Assembly: GCA_026002855.1 (NCBI GenBank)
Contig: BPGD01000001.1
Coordinates: 1-64,000, forward strand
DNA: 64,000 nucleotides
Reading direction: 5' to 3'
From: Bryobacteraceae bacterium
Lineage (GTDB): Bacteria; Acidobacteriota; Terriglobia; Bryobacterales; Bryobacteraceae
This document shows, one piece after another, positions 42,414-50,490 of the stretch. The first letter of the stretch is position 1; every line of letters starts with the position of its first letter. A program made the translations under genes and the position numbers. Under the pieces are notes generated by a model. That model saw nothing but the letters and a program-made list of their open reading frames with translations, did no database searches and had not been told where the DNA came from.

Positions 42414-44150
42414 GTGAGAGGAGCCGGCCGGCTTGCCGCAGCCGCGCTGGCCGTGGCTGCCATCCTGTTTGCCATATCGGCAGGCAAACCGCTTCTTCTG
42501 GACAACGTGGATTTCCCGGCCGTCGCCCGGGCGACGGCCGAAACCGGCCTGCCGATTTACTATCGCGGGGAGGAAAGTCCCCGGCACTCGGGTCTGTATC
42601 ATCCGCCCCTGTACATTTATCTGCTGGCGGCGTGGTTTCGCCTGTGGGGTTTTGGCGAGGCGCAGGCGCGGCTGTCTGGTTTTTTCTGCGCGCTGCTGCA
42701 TGGCAGCCTGGTGCTTGCCGCGGCCAGGATTCTTCTCGGCCCGCGGCTGGCGGCGCGCGCCGGCCCCTGGTTCTGGGCCGTCTTTCTGCTGAATCCGTTC
42801 ACGCTTCAGGGCGCGGCGGTGGCGGATATTGACACGACGGTGTACGGACCGCTGCTGGTGGCGACTCTGGCCGCCGCCCTTCGCCTGACATGGGCAGACG
42901 GCGAGCAGCGCACACAGCCGGTTCACCGCGCGGAGCTGGCCGGGCTCGCGCTCCTGACAGCCCTATGCTTCTGGGCCAAGCTGACCACGGTGCTTTCAGT
43001 GATCCCCGTGGTCCTGCTCCTGCTGGCCGGCCACGGCGGTTGGCGGCGCGCTCTGAGGCAGGGCGGCGCAGCGATGGCCGCAGGCGGCCTCCTGTTTCTG
43101 GTCAGCTACGGGCTCTATGGCCGGGTGACGGGACAGGACATCGGATATACGTTCCACTTTCTCCATTTCTCGCTGAGCCAGCGGAGCGGTGATACAGGCG
43201 GGATCAGCTGGCTGGCCGCCCACTGGGAGACGCTGCGGCAGATGGCGCTCTGGCAAGGCCTCTGGACGGGATTGGTCCCCTGGGCGGTGGCCCTCGCGAC
43301 GCTGTTCTGGATGATTGGGCCTGGCCGGCGGCGCAACGGGAACGCGGCCAGGGACGGCGCCCTGGTTCTCGCGTGGGCGCTGTTCGTGGCGGGCTTCTAT
43401 TGCTTCCTGACGTACACGTTTGGCAAGGCGCCGTTCAAATATGTCTATCCCGCGTGGGGCGTCATCTGCGTCAGTGTGGCCGTCTGGTTAAGCCTCGCCT
43501 GGGAAAGACTGACAAACGACCCCGCCAGGAGATGGGCCGTAGGCGCCGCCAGCGCCGTGGCGGCGGCCTGCTTCGTGATCTCGGGCCGATATCTGCGTGA
43601 CCGGGCGATTCTCGCCTGGCGGGCGGAGGCGGCCGATCTGGCGCTGCTGGCGATTCCCGCGGCGGGCGCGCTCGCCGGCCTGGTTCTGTGGCGGCGGCGC
43701 ACGGGTCCGTGGGTGTATTTCGGATCTTCCATGGCCTGGCTGGGGGCGATGCTCGGCCTGGCGCTGGCCATGGCACGCGCTCCCTATTCCACCACGTACA
43801 ATTACGGTCAGGAAGGTTTTGAGCAGACGGTCTGCTTCATCGAGCAGCACACGCGTCCGGACGAATTCATCCTTTCGATGAAGGATGTCGGGTTCCGCAC
43901 CGGCCGCCGCTACTTCGAGAATTACGTTTACATCCATGGCGGCGAGCCCGGGGCGGCGGCGGCGGACCGGCTCCTTGCCGAAGGCCGGATCCGTTACGCG
44001 GTTTTTACCGAGGGCAATGGCGCGGACTTCCTGGGCGCCAACCCGGCGCTGGAGCGCGCCATTCACGGGCGCTGTGCGGTCATCCAGTCGTACGGCCACT
44101 ACAGGATTTACGAATGCGGCGGGCGCGGGAAGCCATCACAGGCCCGGTGA
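42414..44150 (+). CDS. GT39/PMT-like membrane glycosyltransferase (ArnT-like fold)
   Basis: The 578-residue protein starts at GTG 42414, preceded by GGAGAGG and 2 bases after the methyltransferase stop. About ten membrane segments lie between residues 5 and 450. The first loop has LDNVDFPAVARATAETGLPI and HSGLYHPPLYIYLLAAWFRL, the acidic plus HPP pattern of PMT/GT39-like enzymes that use polyprenyl-phosphate sugars. A C-terminal soluble part (about 460-578) follows. It would transfer a sugar outside the membrane. Specific substrate unknown. Confidence 0.75.
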   Translation: MRGAGRLAAAALAVAAILFAISAGKPLLLDNVDFPAVARATAETGLPIYYRGEESPRHSGLYHPPLYIYLLAAWFRLWGFGEAQARLSGFFCALLHGSLVLAAARILLGPRLAARAGPWFWAVFLLNPFTLQGAAVADIDTTVYGPLLVATLAAALRLTWADGEQRTQPVHRAELAGLALLTALCFWAKLTTVLSVIPVVLLLLAGHGGWRRALRQGGAAMAAGGLLFLVSYGLYGRVTGQDIGYTFHFLHFSLSQRSGDTGGISWLAAHWETLRQMALWQGLWTGLVPWAVALATLFWMIGPGRRRNGNAARDGALVLAWALFVAGFYCFLTYTFGKAPFKYVYPAWGVICVSVAVWLSLAWERLTNDPARRWAVGAASAVAAACFVISGRYLRDRAILAWRAEAADLALLAIPAAGALAGLVLWRRRTGPWVYFGSSMAWLGAMLGLALAMARAPYSTTYNYGQEGFEQTVCFIEQHTRPDEFILSMKDVGFRTGRRYFENYVYIHGGEPGAAAADRLLAEGRIRYAVFTEGNGADFLGANPALERAIHGRCAVIQSYGHYRIYECGGRGKPSQAR

Positions 44151-44175
44151 TGCCCGGCGGGCGGCCCCGGCCGGT

Positions 44176-45159
44176 TCAGAGCAGCTTCAGCAGCTCGCGC
44201 ATCACTTCAAAGGCATCGGCGACATAGACGACGTCCGCCTTTCCGCGCGTCCAGCCACAGTTGGGATCGAGGTTTACGGCGCGCCGCTCCTGAATGAACC
44301 GCCAGCCCACGACGTGCGGTTCTTCGCCATGGCAGCACGTGGCGAGGCCCTTGCGATGGCGCGGTGATGAACCGGTCTGCCCCACCTGATGGAGATGCGT
44401 CAGGAAGGGCAACACCGCCTGCCCCTCGCTCGACAGGTCCACGAGCGACTTCGACGAGCCCAGCGAGCACTGCGTCCTGCGGACGAAATCGAGGATCAGC
44501 TGCGCGGCTTCCTCCACGTGCACGGCGCCGTCCTTCTGCTTCTTGGTCCAGCCCGCGCCGGCCACGAACAGCAACGGCGCATCGGGGCGGATGGTCTGCT
44601 CGCCGGCCAGCGGCGTCGAGAAACCTTCCACGGTGGTTCGTGTTTCGGCGGCGACTTCCAGCAGTTCGGGCGCAGCGCCGGCCGCGGCCTCGCCTGGCGG
44701 CTGGGAGCCCGGCTCCACCAGCACGATCCAGGGCCGCCCGGTCCGTTTCAGCTCGGCCTGGATCCGCTGCCGGTAAAACCACCGCTCCACCGAGCCGTCA
44801 GCCGTGAGACCCACCACGTGTGTGTCCACTGCCGCACCGATCCGCTCGGCCACTCCCGGCAGGCAGCGGTGAAAGCGCGACGTGTCCGGTGCGAGAACCA
44901 GCGGCGCGCCAGAGGCACGAATCAGCGCCTCGCAGGCGGCTGCGTCGGTGGCATAGCGCGATGCCGCAAACGGCTCACCCTGCACCGCCAGGCAACGTTT
45001 TGCTCCGCCAGACACCCGCTGTGCGGCGGCAGCGGCACCGGCGCCAATGACGCCCAGGTCGAACTCCGCTCCAAGCCGCCGGACGAGCCCGAGAATTTCC
45101 AGGGCGGACGCCGGCAATTCTCCGTCCACGGTGTGGAAAAGAACGAGAACTTTTTCCAT
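44176..45159 (-). CDS. etfA: Electron transfer flavoprotein alpha subunit
   Basis: The 327-residue protein begins MEKVLVLFHTVDGELPASAL. The C-terminal FAD-binding domain is complete in outline: LLFVAGAGWTKKQ, VEEAAQLILDFV, SSKSLVDLS, HQVGQTGSSPR and the end FIQERRAVNLDPNCGWTRGK with ADVVYVADAFEVMREL. It lies 12 bases after etfB in the four-gene operon. With EtfB it takes electrons from acyl-CoA dehydrogenase and passes them to the quinone oxidoreductase. Confidence 0.88.
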   Translation of the reverse strand: MEKVLVLFHTVDGELPASALEILGLVRRLGAEFDLGVIGAGAAAAAQRVSGGAKRCLAVQGEPFAASRYATDAAACEALIRASGAPLVLAPDTSRFHRCLPGVAERIGAAVDTHVVGLTADGSVERWFYRQRIQAELKRTGRPWIVLVEPGSQPPGEAAAGAAPELLEVAAETRTTVEGFSTPLAGEQTIRPDAPLLFVAGAGWTKKQKDGAVHVEEAAQLILDFVRRTQCSLGSSKSLVDLSSEGQAVLPFLTHLHQVGQTGSSPRHRKGLATCCHGEEPHVVGWRFIQERRAVNLDPNCGWTRGKADVVYVADAFEVMRELLKLL

Positions 45160-45171
45160 TGTTTCTCCCCC

Positions 45172-45972
45172 TTATTGACGGATCCATTCCGCCAATTCCC
45201 GGGCAATTTCGGCGGCCGGCATGTCCCTGACGAGGCGAGTCTGGCGCACCGCCGCAGGCAGAGCCGCGCGAACGTACTCGGCCGTCTGCACAAGCTGGAC
45301 CGGCCTCGCCTTCTGGAGCGCCGGCAGGATCACGCGCATGTTGGTCATGCCTGTCTGCGGGTGGTTGGGCGGCTCGGGCAGGGTGCCGGTGGCCCAGGCG
45401 AGCATCGCCGGGGGCCCGGCGCAGCGTGAGATCTGGTGGCGCCCGCCCTCGACGCGTTCCCTGATGAGCAGGGCCCCGTCATCGTTCACCGAGAGCTCGT
45501 CGACGGCGAGGAACTGCTCGCGGATGCCGAGCCGTTCTGCGACGCGCTGCATCACCACGCCGGCGCCGCGCGTGGCGGACTCCCAGCCGCCGAACAGGAG
45601 GAGGCGCGATCGGTCCAGGTCGGGCATGGCGGCAATGGCGTCTGCCAGCGCCGCCGCCACCGACGCCGCGTCCGTGAAACCGCCTCCGCCGCCGTCCAGC
45701 GCCACCAGCTCGAAGGGAAGCTTCTGCGCCACGGTCATCATCACCTGCTGAAGCCTGGCCCTGGGCGCGAGGCTGACGACACGCACCAGCGTGCCAGGGC
45801 GCTGCCTGGCCAGGTGACCGGCCTCGTACAGGGCATGAGCCGCCCAGGGGTCGAAGACCGCCGGCAGCATCAGCTCATTGCGAAGGGAGGGGTTCACGGT
45901 GTCAAAGACGGGCTCGAGCGTCTGGAGCGGATCCGGCGCCAGCCCGCCGCACACGATGATCTGGTAATTCAT
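45172..45972 (-). CDS. etfB: Electron transfer flavoprotein beta subunit
   Basis: The 266-residue protein starts MNYQIIVCGGLAPDPLQTLE at 45972, 11 bases after the upstream stop. LRNELMLPAVFDPWAAHALY is the EtfB NP.D..A.E.A-type segment, and LLLFGGWESATRGAGVVMQR and LAVDELSVNDDGALLIRERV complete the AMP/FAD interface. Weak similarity to canonical EtfB at several places suggests the divergent group of ETFs linked to dedicated acyl-CoA dehydrogenases. Probably co-folded with EtfA. Confidence 0.85.
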   Translation of the reverse strand: MNYQIIVCGGLAPDPLQTLEPVFDTVNPSLRNELMLPAVFDPWAAHALYEAGHLARQRPGTLVRVVSLAPRARLQQVMMTVAQKLPFELVALDGGGGGFTDAASVAAALADAIAAMPDLDRSRLLLFGGWESATRGAGVVMQRVAERLGIREQFLAVDELSVNDDGALLIRERVEGGRHQISRCAGPPAMLAWATGTLPEPPNHPQTGMTNMRVILPALQKARPVQLVQTAEYVRAALPAAVRQTRLVRDMPAAEIARELAEWIRQ

Positions 45973-45983
45973 GGGAATTTCGC

Positions 45984-47771
45984 TCAATTTTCCGCAGAAT
46001 GAAGGCCGCCAGGAGCGGCACAGAACTCAATATTTCCGGCGGGACAGTTCCAGAGGCACGCGCCGCAATGGACACATTTTTCCCGGTCGAAGGCGGGAAC
46101 GCCGCCGCCGGCGGCCGCGTGGATCGCCTCGCCGGAGCAGATCTCGATGCAGAGCCGCGCCTCGCACTGGCGGCAGAGGTGCGGGTTGCGGAAGATAACG
46201 TGGTCCGGGAAATCGGCCGGGGCCTGGACCTTGCCGCCCATGAGCAGCGCGTCCTGATGGGAGACGAGGAGCCGCCCGTCATGTTCCACCGGCGGCCAAC
46301 CGCAAAGGTCCATGAGCACGTCGTGGAGGGGGCGGCCTTCGGCCCCGGCCTGCGCTTTAGCCCGCTCAATCTGCGAGCGGGAAAGCCGGCCGGCGTAATA
46401 GTCGAGCAGGGACCTGATCTGGCGCTCCCGGCGCCGGCGCGGCCAGGCGAGCCGCCCGCCCGTCAGACCGGCAAGCGCCATGCCAAGGAAGCCGGGAAGG
46501 AGCCCCCACTGGAAGCCGTTGCGGGCGCGCTCGGCCACGCGCAATTCCTGCTCGAGCCACGACGCCCGCCGTCGGGCCACATAGGTCGCCTCCAGGTTGT
46601 CCCGGGTGAAGGGCCGACCCTTCCGCAGCAGTTCGAGCGCCGCCTCGGCCAGCAGCGTCCCGGTGAGCCATGCCTCGTCCACGCCAGAACCAGTGAGGAC
46701 GTTCGTCGAGCCCGAGCCCTCGCCGATCCGCGCATATCCGTCGCCAGCCAGAAAGGGCTCGCCGCGGCGGCCAGACTCCAACAGCGATTTCGCGCCCCAG
46801 CTGCGCAGCCGCCCGCCCTTCAGATGCCGCCACAGGTAGGGGTGCTGGACGAAGTGTTGCAGATATCGGTACGAGGTTCGCACCGGACTGTCCATCCAGG
46901 AGGGGACAAAGATGCCGGCGCTGGCGATGCGGCCGGGATGCACGTAGAGGAAGCCGAAAATCTCCGGCTCCGGGAATCCGATGGTGTGCCAGACCGTGCC
47001 CTCTTCCAGCGAGCAATCCTCGGGCAGGTCGATGACCATCTTCATGCCCACCGCCCACTCGTCGCGGCGGTGTCCGTCGGGCATTCCGAGCGTTTCGTCC
47101 AGTTGCCGCCCCACGGGCCCCACCGGGCCGTCGCCGACCACGGTGAGCGCGGCACGCACTTCGGCGCCGTCGCCGGCCAGGCGCACGCCGGCCACGCGGC
47201 CGTCCTCGACGAGCGGCCCCGCCACCGGCGTTGCCGGCCAGATCTGCGCCAGGCCGCTCATCATCACCTGCTGGCCTGTCCACTGCATGAACTGACCGAG
47301 TGAGAAGATGAATCCGTCCCCCTTGTGCAGGAATGATGGCACCCAGGGCAACGCCAGTCCTTCGTGCTCCAGCTTGAGGACGCCTGCGAGGGCGCGGCAG
47401 AGCTGGTCGGCCAGCCGCATCCAGGCCGGGCGGCGCGTCACGGCCCAGGGGTCGAGCAGGTAGATGAGTTTTTCCGCGCGCACGCGGCTGGCCAGGGGGA
47501 TCTGCGCCGGATCGATGTCCGGGATGGACGAGCGGATGGCCCGCGCCCGCGTCACCACGCCGGAGACGCCGAAGGAAATGTCGTCGGCCCGCTCGTAACA
47601 GACGACCTGCGGGGGCAGCCCCGGCATCGCCCTGGATTCGACGCCCGCCATTTCGGGCCGTTGCAGCCCCTGGACGAACGTCCAGAGAAAACCGGCCACG
47701 GCCGGGCCGAAGCCCGTGCATACGATGTCGGCGTCCAGCGCTGGTGCGGGTCGCGGATTTTCAGGCTGCAT
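45984..47771 (-). CDS. ETF:quinone oxidoreductase-like flavoprotein with fused FixX-type ferredoxin
   Basis: This 595-residue protein starts with the FAD motif DADIVCTGFGPAVAGFLWTF and is FixC/ETF-QO-like through about residue 520 (for example AVGMKMVIDLPEDCSLEEGT and GDGYARIGEGSGSTNVLTGS). The end is a ferredoxin domain with eight Cys: CRQCEARLCIEICSGEAI and CVHCGACLWNCPAGN. Human ETF-QO has one [4Fe-4S] cluster; this pattern may hold two. It passes electrons from EtfAB to the membrane quinone, so acyl-CoA oxidation would feed respiration. It is coded 15 bases after the acyl-CoA dehydrogenase gene. Confidence 0.85.
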   Translation of the reverse strand: MQPENPRPAPALDADIVCTGFGPAVAGFLWTFVQGLQRPEMAGVESRAMPGLPPQVVCYERADDISFGVSGVVTRARAIRSSIPDIDPAQIPLASRVRAEKLIYLLDPWAVTRRPAWMRLADQLCRALAGVLKLEHEGLALPWVPSFLHKGDGFIFSLGQFMQWTGQQVMMSGLAQIWPATPVAGPLVEDGRVAGVRLAGDGAEVRAALTVVGDGPVGPVGRQLDETLGMPDGHRRDEWAVGMKMVIDLPEDCSLEEGTVWHTIGFPEPEIFGFLYVHPGRIASAGIFVPSWMDSPVRTSYRYLQHFVQHPYLWRHLKGGRLRSWGAKSLLESGRRGEPFLAGDGYARIGEGSGSTNVLTGSGVDEAWLTGTLLAEAALELLRKGRPFTRDNLEATYVARRRASWLEQELRVAERARNGFQWGLLPGFLGMALAGLTGGRLAWPRRRRERQIRSLLDYYAGRLSRSQIERAKAQAGAEGRPLHDVLMDLCGWPPVEHDGRLLVSHQDALLMGGKVQAPADFPDHVIFRNPHLCRQCEARLCIEICSGEAIHAAAGGGVPAFDREKCVHCGACLWNCPAGNIEFCAAPGGLHSAEN

Positions 47772-47786
47772 CGCTCTTCGGGCGCC

Positions 47787-50009
47787 TCACTGCGGATAGT
47801 CGAGCGCGGCGGGAATCATGACTTTCTGCACGGATTCGGCAGCGCGATCCTTGGCCAGGAGCGCGCCGGCCAGGCAGCCATCGAGCTTCGCCCGGAGGCG
47901 CGCAAAATCATTCAGCCCCGGCGCACGCACGCAGGGGCCGGCCTTCGTGTCATGCGAGCCGTCCTCACGGTAAATGTCCCCGGTGAATCCGCTCGCGCCG
48001 GGCACGACGCTTTCAATCTGGCGCAGCTCGAGCTCCGCAAAGCAGGTGGAGCACTGCGGGCTGTCGTCCCAGGAGGGGTGCCGGAGATATCCGTAGACGA
48101 TCTCCGAGCAGATCCGCGCCACCTCGCCCGCCGCCCGCGCCGCCTGCACGTGGCACAGGTCGGTGAGGAACTGCACGGTCCCTTCAAAGCCCTGCTGGAT
48201 GCGGCCTGGTCCTTCGCGGCGGAGGTGTTCGACATCGAGGATCTGGCAGCGCGAGGCCAACAGCCAGCACAGGGCGTCGGCCATCGGGAAGGTGACGCCG
48301 TGACGGCTGGCCTGGTAGAGTTTCTGACCCTGCGCGTCGCGGGCGTGCTGAAGATGTTCGAGCGTCCACAGCCACAGGTGCATGGCGCTGGCCAGCGTAC
48401 AGGCGCCGGTGCCCGGCTCGACTGAAGCGATCTGGCGCATTTCGTGGATCCAGTTGCGGAACTGCGCCAGAAACACCTCGTTGGTCATCGTCACCGAAAG
48501 CTGGCGCCGCTGCACGGCCTCCGGGCCTTCGTAGGTGGCCTCGAGCTGCGAATCCATCCACTTGTAGCCGAGGAAGCCGGGGCAGTCTTCGGTGATCCCG
48601 TAACCGCCCATCAGGCTCACCGCCTCGCGCATCATCACGCTGCCGTGGCCGGTGTTCCAGAGCTTGGTGGCCGGGCACAGGACGTTGGCCTGCGCATCGA
48701 GCACGATGTAGCGGATCACCGGATCCGAGGCGAGCTGCCGGTAGCGCTCCTCGTTGCGCAGCGCCTGATTGTGGCCCTGCATTTCGATGAACTCGATCGC
48801 CTCGTGCTGGCGCTTGCGCATCGCCTTGTGGACGGCCAAGCCGCCGCGCACGCCCTGTTCGGCCAGCACGCGGTCCTTTTCGCGCTCCACCGGGTCAAGC
48901 TCGTCAAACAGGCGCGCCGCGGCAAAGCCGAGCGACGCGCTGGCCTCGCCGGCCGCCCAGATGTCCACCAGCCGGTGCGTGACGTCCTCCTTCTGTTGCA
49001 GCCCGAGCTCATAACGCGGCGAGCCGGGCGGCACGGCCTCGGCACCGCGGAAGCGGTCCCGATGGTAGCGGATGAGCGGCTCGATCGCCGAAAGGAGCTT
49101 GGCCGACGTCATCAGCCCGACGGTGACGCGGGTGCGGCGGAACACCGCCTCAATGATGGCGCTGTGATCGTAGTTGGGCACGATCACGCCGTCCTGCACC
49201 GTATAGCCGCCAACGATTCGCGAAGCCGGCACGCGAAGCTGGAGGACGGGGTCGTTGGTCGCCGAAAGCTGGTGGACGAGCTTGCGCGTGGGGGTGCCGC
49301 GGTCGAAGATGCCGGGGTCGTCCTCTTCGAGGATCACCATGCAGGAGCCCTTGATGCGGGGGTCGGCCGAATCCACTGCCGCGGTGACAAAGTTGGCAAA
49401 CGCCATGTTGGTGATGAAGCGGCCGCGCTTGTTCACCTCGAGAATCGGCTCGCCGCCCTCGGGCCATTCGGCGATCCGCACCTTGCCGCCGAGCAGCCCC
49501 GTTTCGACGCCGACATAAGGGATCGGCTCGGTGAGAGCGAAGGCCGCGCGCCTGGGTTGCCTGCCGGGTGCGGGCGCGGCGAGACTCATGTAGTGGCGGC
49601 GCTGCTCGGGCGTGCCCCGCTCATGAATGGGGGCGAGGCCCAGATGCGTGGCCAGCGAACAGGTGGCCGCGCCGGCATCCACCCAGGCGAGCTCGAAGGC
49701 AATCAGCGCCAGCGCCAGATTCTTCGGACCCTCGAGAAATCCGCCTTCCTCGGGGTCTAGATAAGCGGCCGTGATTCCGGCGGCGTCGAACTCCTCGAGC
49801 AGCGCGTGCTTTTCGGGCGTCCAGTCGTGAGTGTGCCGTCCGCCTTGCGCCACCAGGCGCGCCACCGGGCCGCGCGCCACCGCGCGCGTGCTTTGTACGA
49901 GCATTTGCAGGTCGTAGCGGTCTTCAAACCGCCACAGCACCTGCCGGACGTCGTCTCCCGGCAGCGTCTGAAGGTGCTCGCGCCGGGGTGCGGAAGTGGA
50001 TGCCGACAT
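47787..50009 (-). CDS. Large acyl-CoA dehydrogenase, first gene of the ETF operon
   Basis: The product has 740 residues. ACAD landmarks include AFALTEPIPYVGVETG (substrate/FAD motif) and, late, NTGHGSVMMREAVSLMGGYG, ITEDCPGFLGYKWMDSQLEA and EGPEAVQRRQLSVTMTNEVF. Length above the usual 380-430 residues reflects a long C-terminal extension (about 520-740). Such long forms occur with their own EtfAB and quinone oxidoreductase. Substrate unknown; the acyl-CoA could be aromatic, branched or long chain. Confidence 0.85.
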   Translation of the reverse strand: MSASTSAPRREHLQTLPGDDVRQVLWRFEDRYDLQMLVQSTRAVARGPVARLVAQGGRHTHDWTPEKHALLEEFDAAGITAAYLDPEEGGFLEGPKNLALALIAFELAWVDAGAATCSLATHLGLAPIHERGTPEQRRHYMSLAAPAPGRQPRRAAFALTEPIPYVGVETGLLGGKVRIAEWPEGGEPILEVNKRGRFITNMAFANFVTAAVDSADPRIKGSCMVILEEDDPGIFDRGTPTRKLVHQLSATNDPVLQLRVPASRIVGGYTVQDGVIVPNYDHSAIIEAVFRRTRVTVGLMTSAKLLSAIEPLIRYHRDRFRGAEAVPPGSPRYELGLQQKEDVTHRLVDIWAAGEASASLGFAAARLFDELDPVEREKDRVLAEQGVRGGLAVHKAMRKRQHEAIEFIEMQGHNQALRNEERYRQLASDPVIRYIVLDAQANVLCPATKLWNTGHGSVMMREAVSLMGGYGITEDCPGFLGYKWMDSQLEATYEGPEAVQRRQLSVTMTNEVFLAQFRNWIHEMRQIASVEPGTGACTLASAMHLWLWTLEHLQHARDAQGQKLYQASRHGVTFPMADALCWLLASRCQILDVEHLRREGPGRIQQGFEGTVQFLTDLCHVQAARAAGEVARICSEIVYGYLRHPSWDDSPQCSTCFAELELRQIESVVPGASGFTGDIYREDGSHDTKAGPCVRAPGLNDFARLRAKLDGCLAGALLAKDRAAESVQKVMIPAALDYPQ

Positions 50010-50490
50010 GGCCTGGCCTCCTGCCTGGTTCTCCTGTCCGGTTCAGCAATTTTCCGGCCATTCAGGAAGCGCGGAAAACTCCGGACTTTCAGACCGAAGA
50101 GTCCATTTTATCTGCGTGCTATGCCCCAGTCCAACCGCTCCAACCGGGCCACGGTGTCAAATCGCCCGGCCGCTGTCCGTGGCGGCCGGGCCGTGGGTGG
50201 GCGCCGGTTCTTTCTTCCCTGCCCCGTCTTCCCCCTGGAAGGGCGCGATTCGACGCCCTGGGCCTGCGCGCACGCAGCGCGGGCGGCAAGCCCTGGCAAG
50301 CTGGGGACCGGGCTGGGGCGGAAGCTTCTGTTTTCTTTGCGGGCGGGTATATGGAGACGTGCCGCCAACGCGTGAAGATGCAGTCCGGCGTTGCAGACCG
50401 GGCTTCCCGCAGCATCGCTGGCGCCACCGGCAAGCGGACGGGCCAATTGCGATGGCGGCGGCGCGCCTTGCCAGGGCTGGCGCGGCCGCC
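50010..50490. other. Intergenic region between ETF operon and RND fusion gene
   Basis: At about 480 bases this is the longest gene-free stretch among the chromosomal genes. Open frames here have no family feature and no ribosome site. No tRNA-like cloverleaf or regular repeat was seen. The promoter of the ETF operon is expected at the left part (50010-50110) on the minus strand. Confidence 0.5.
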
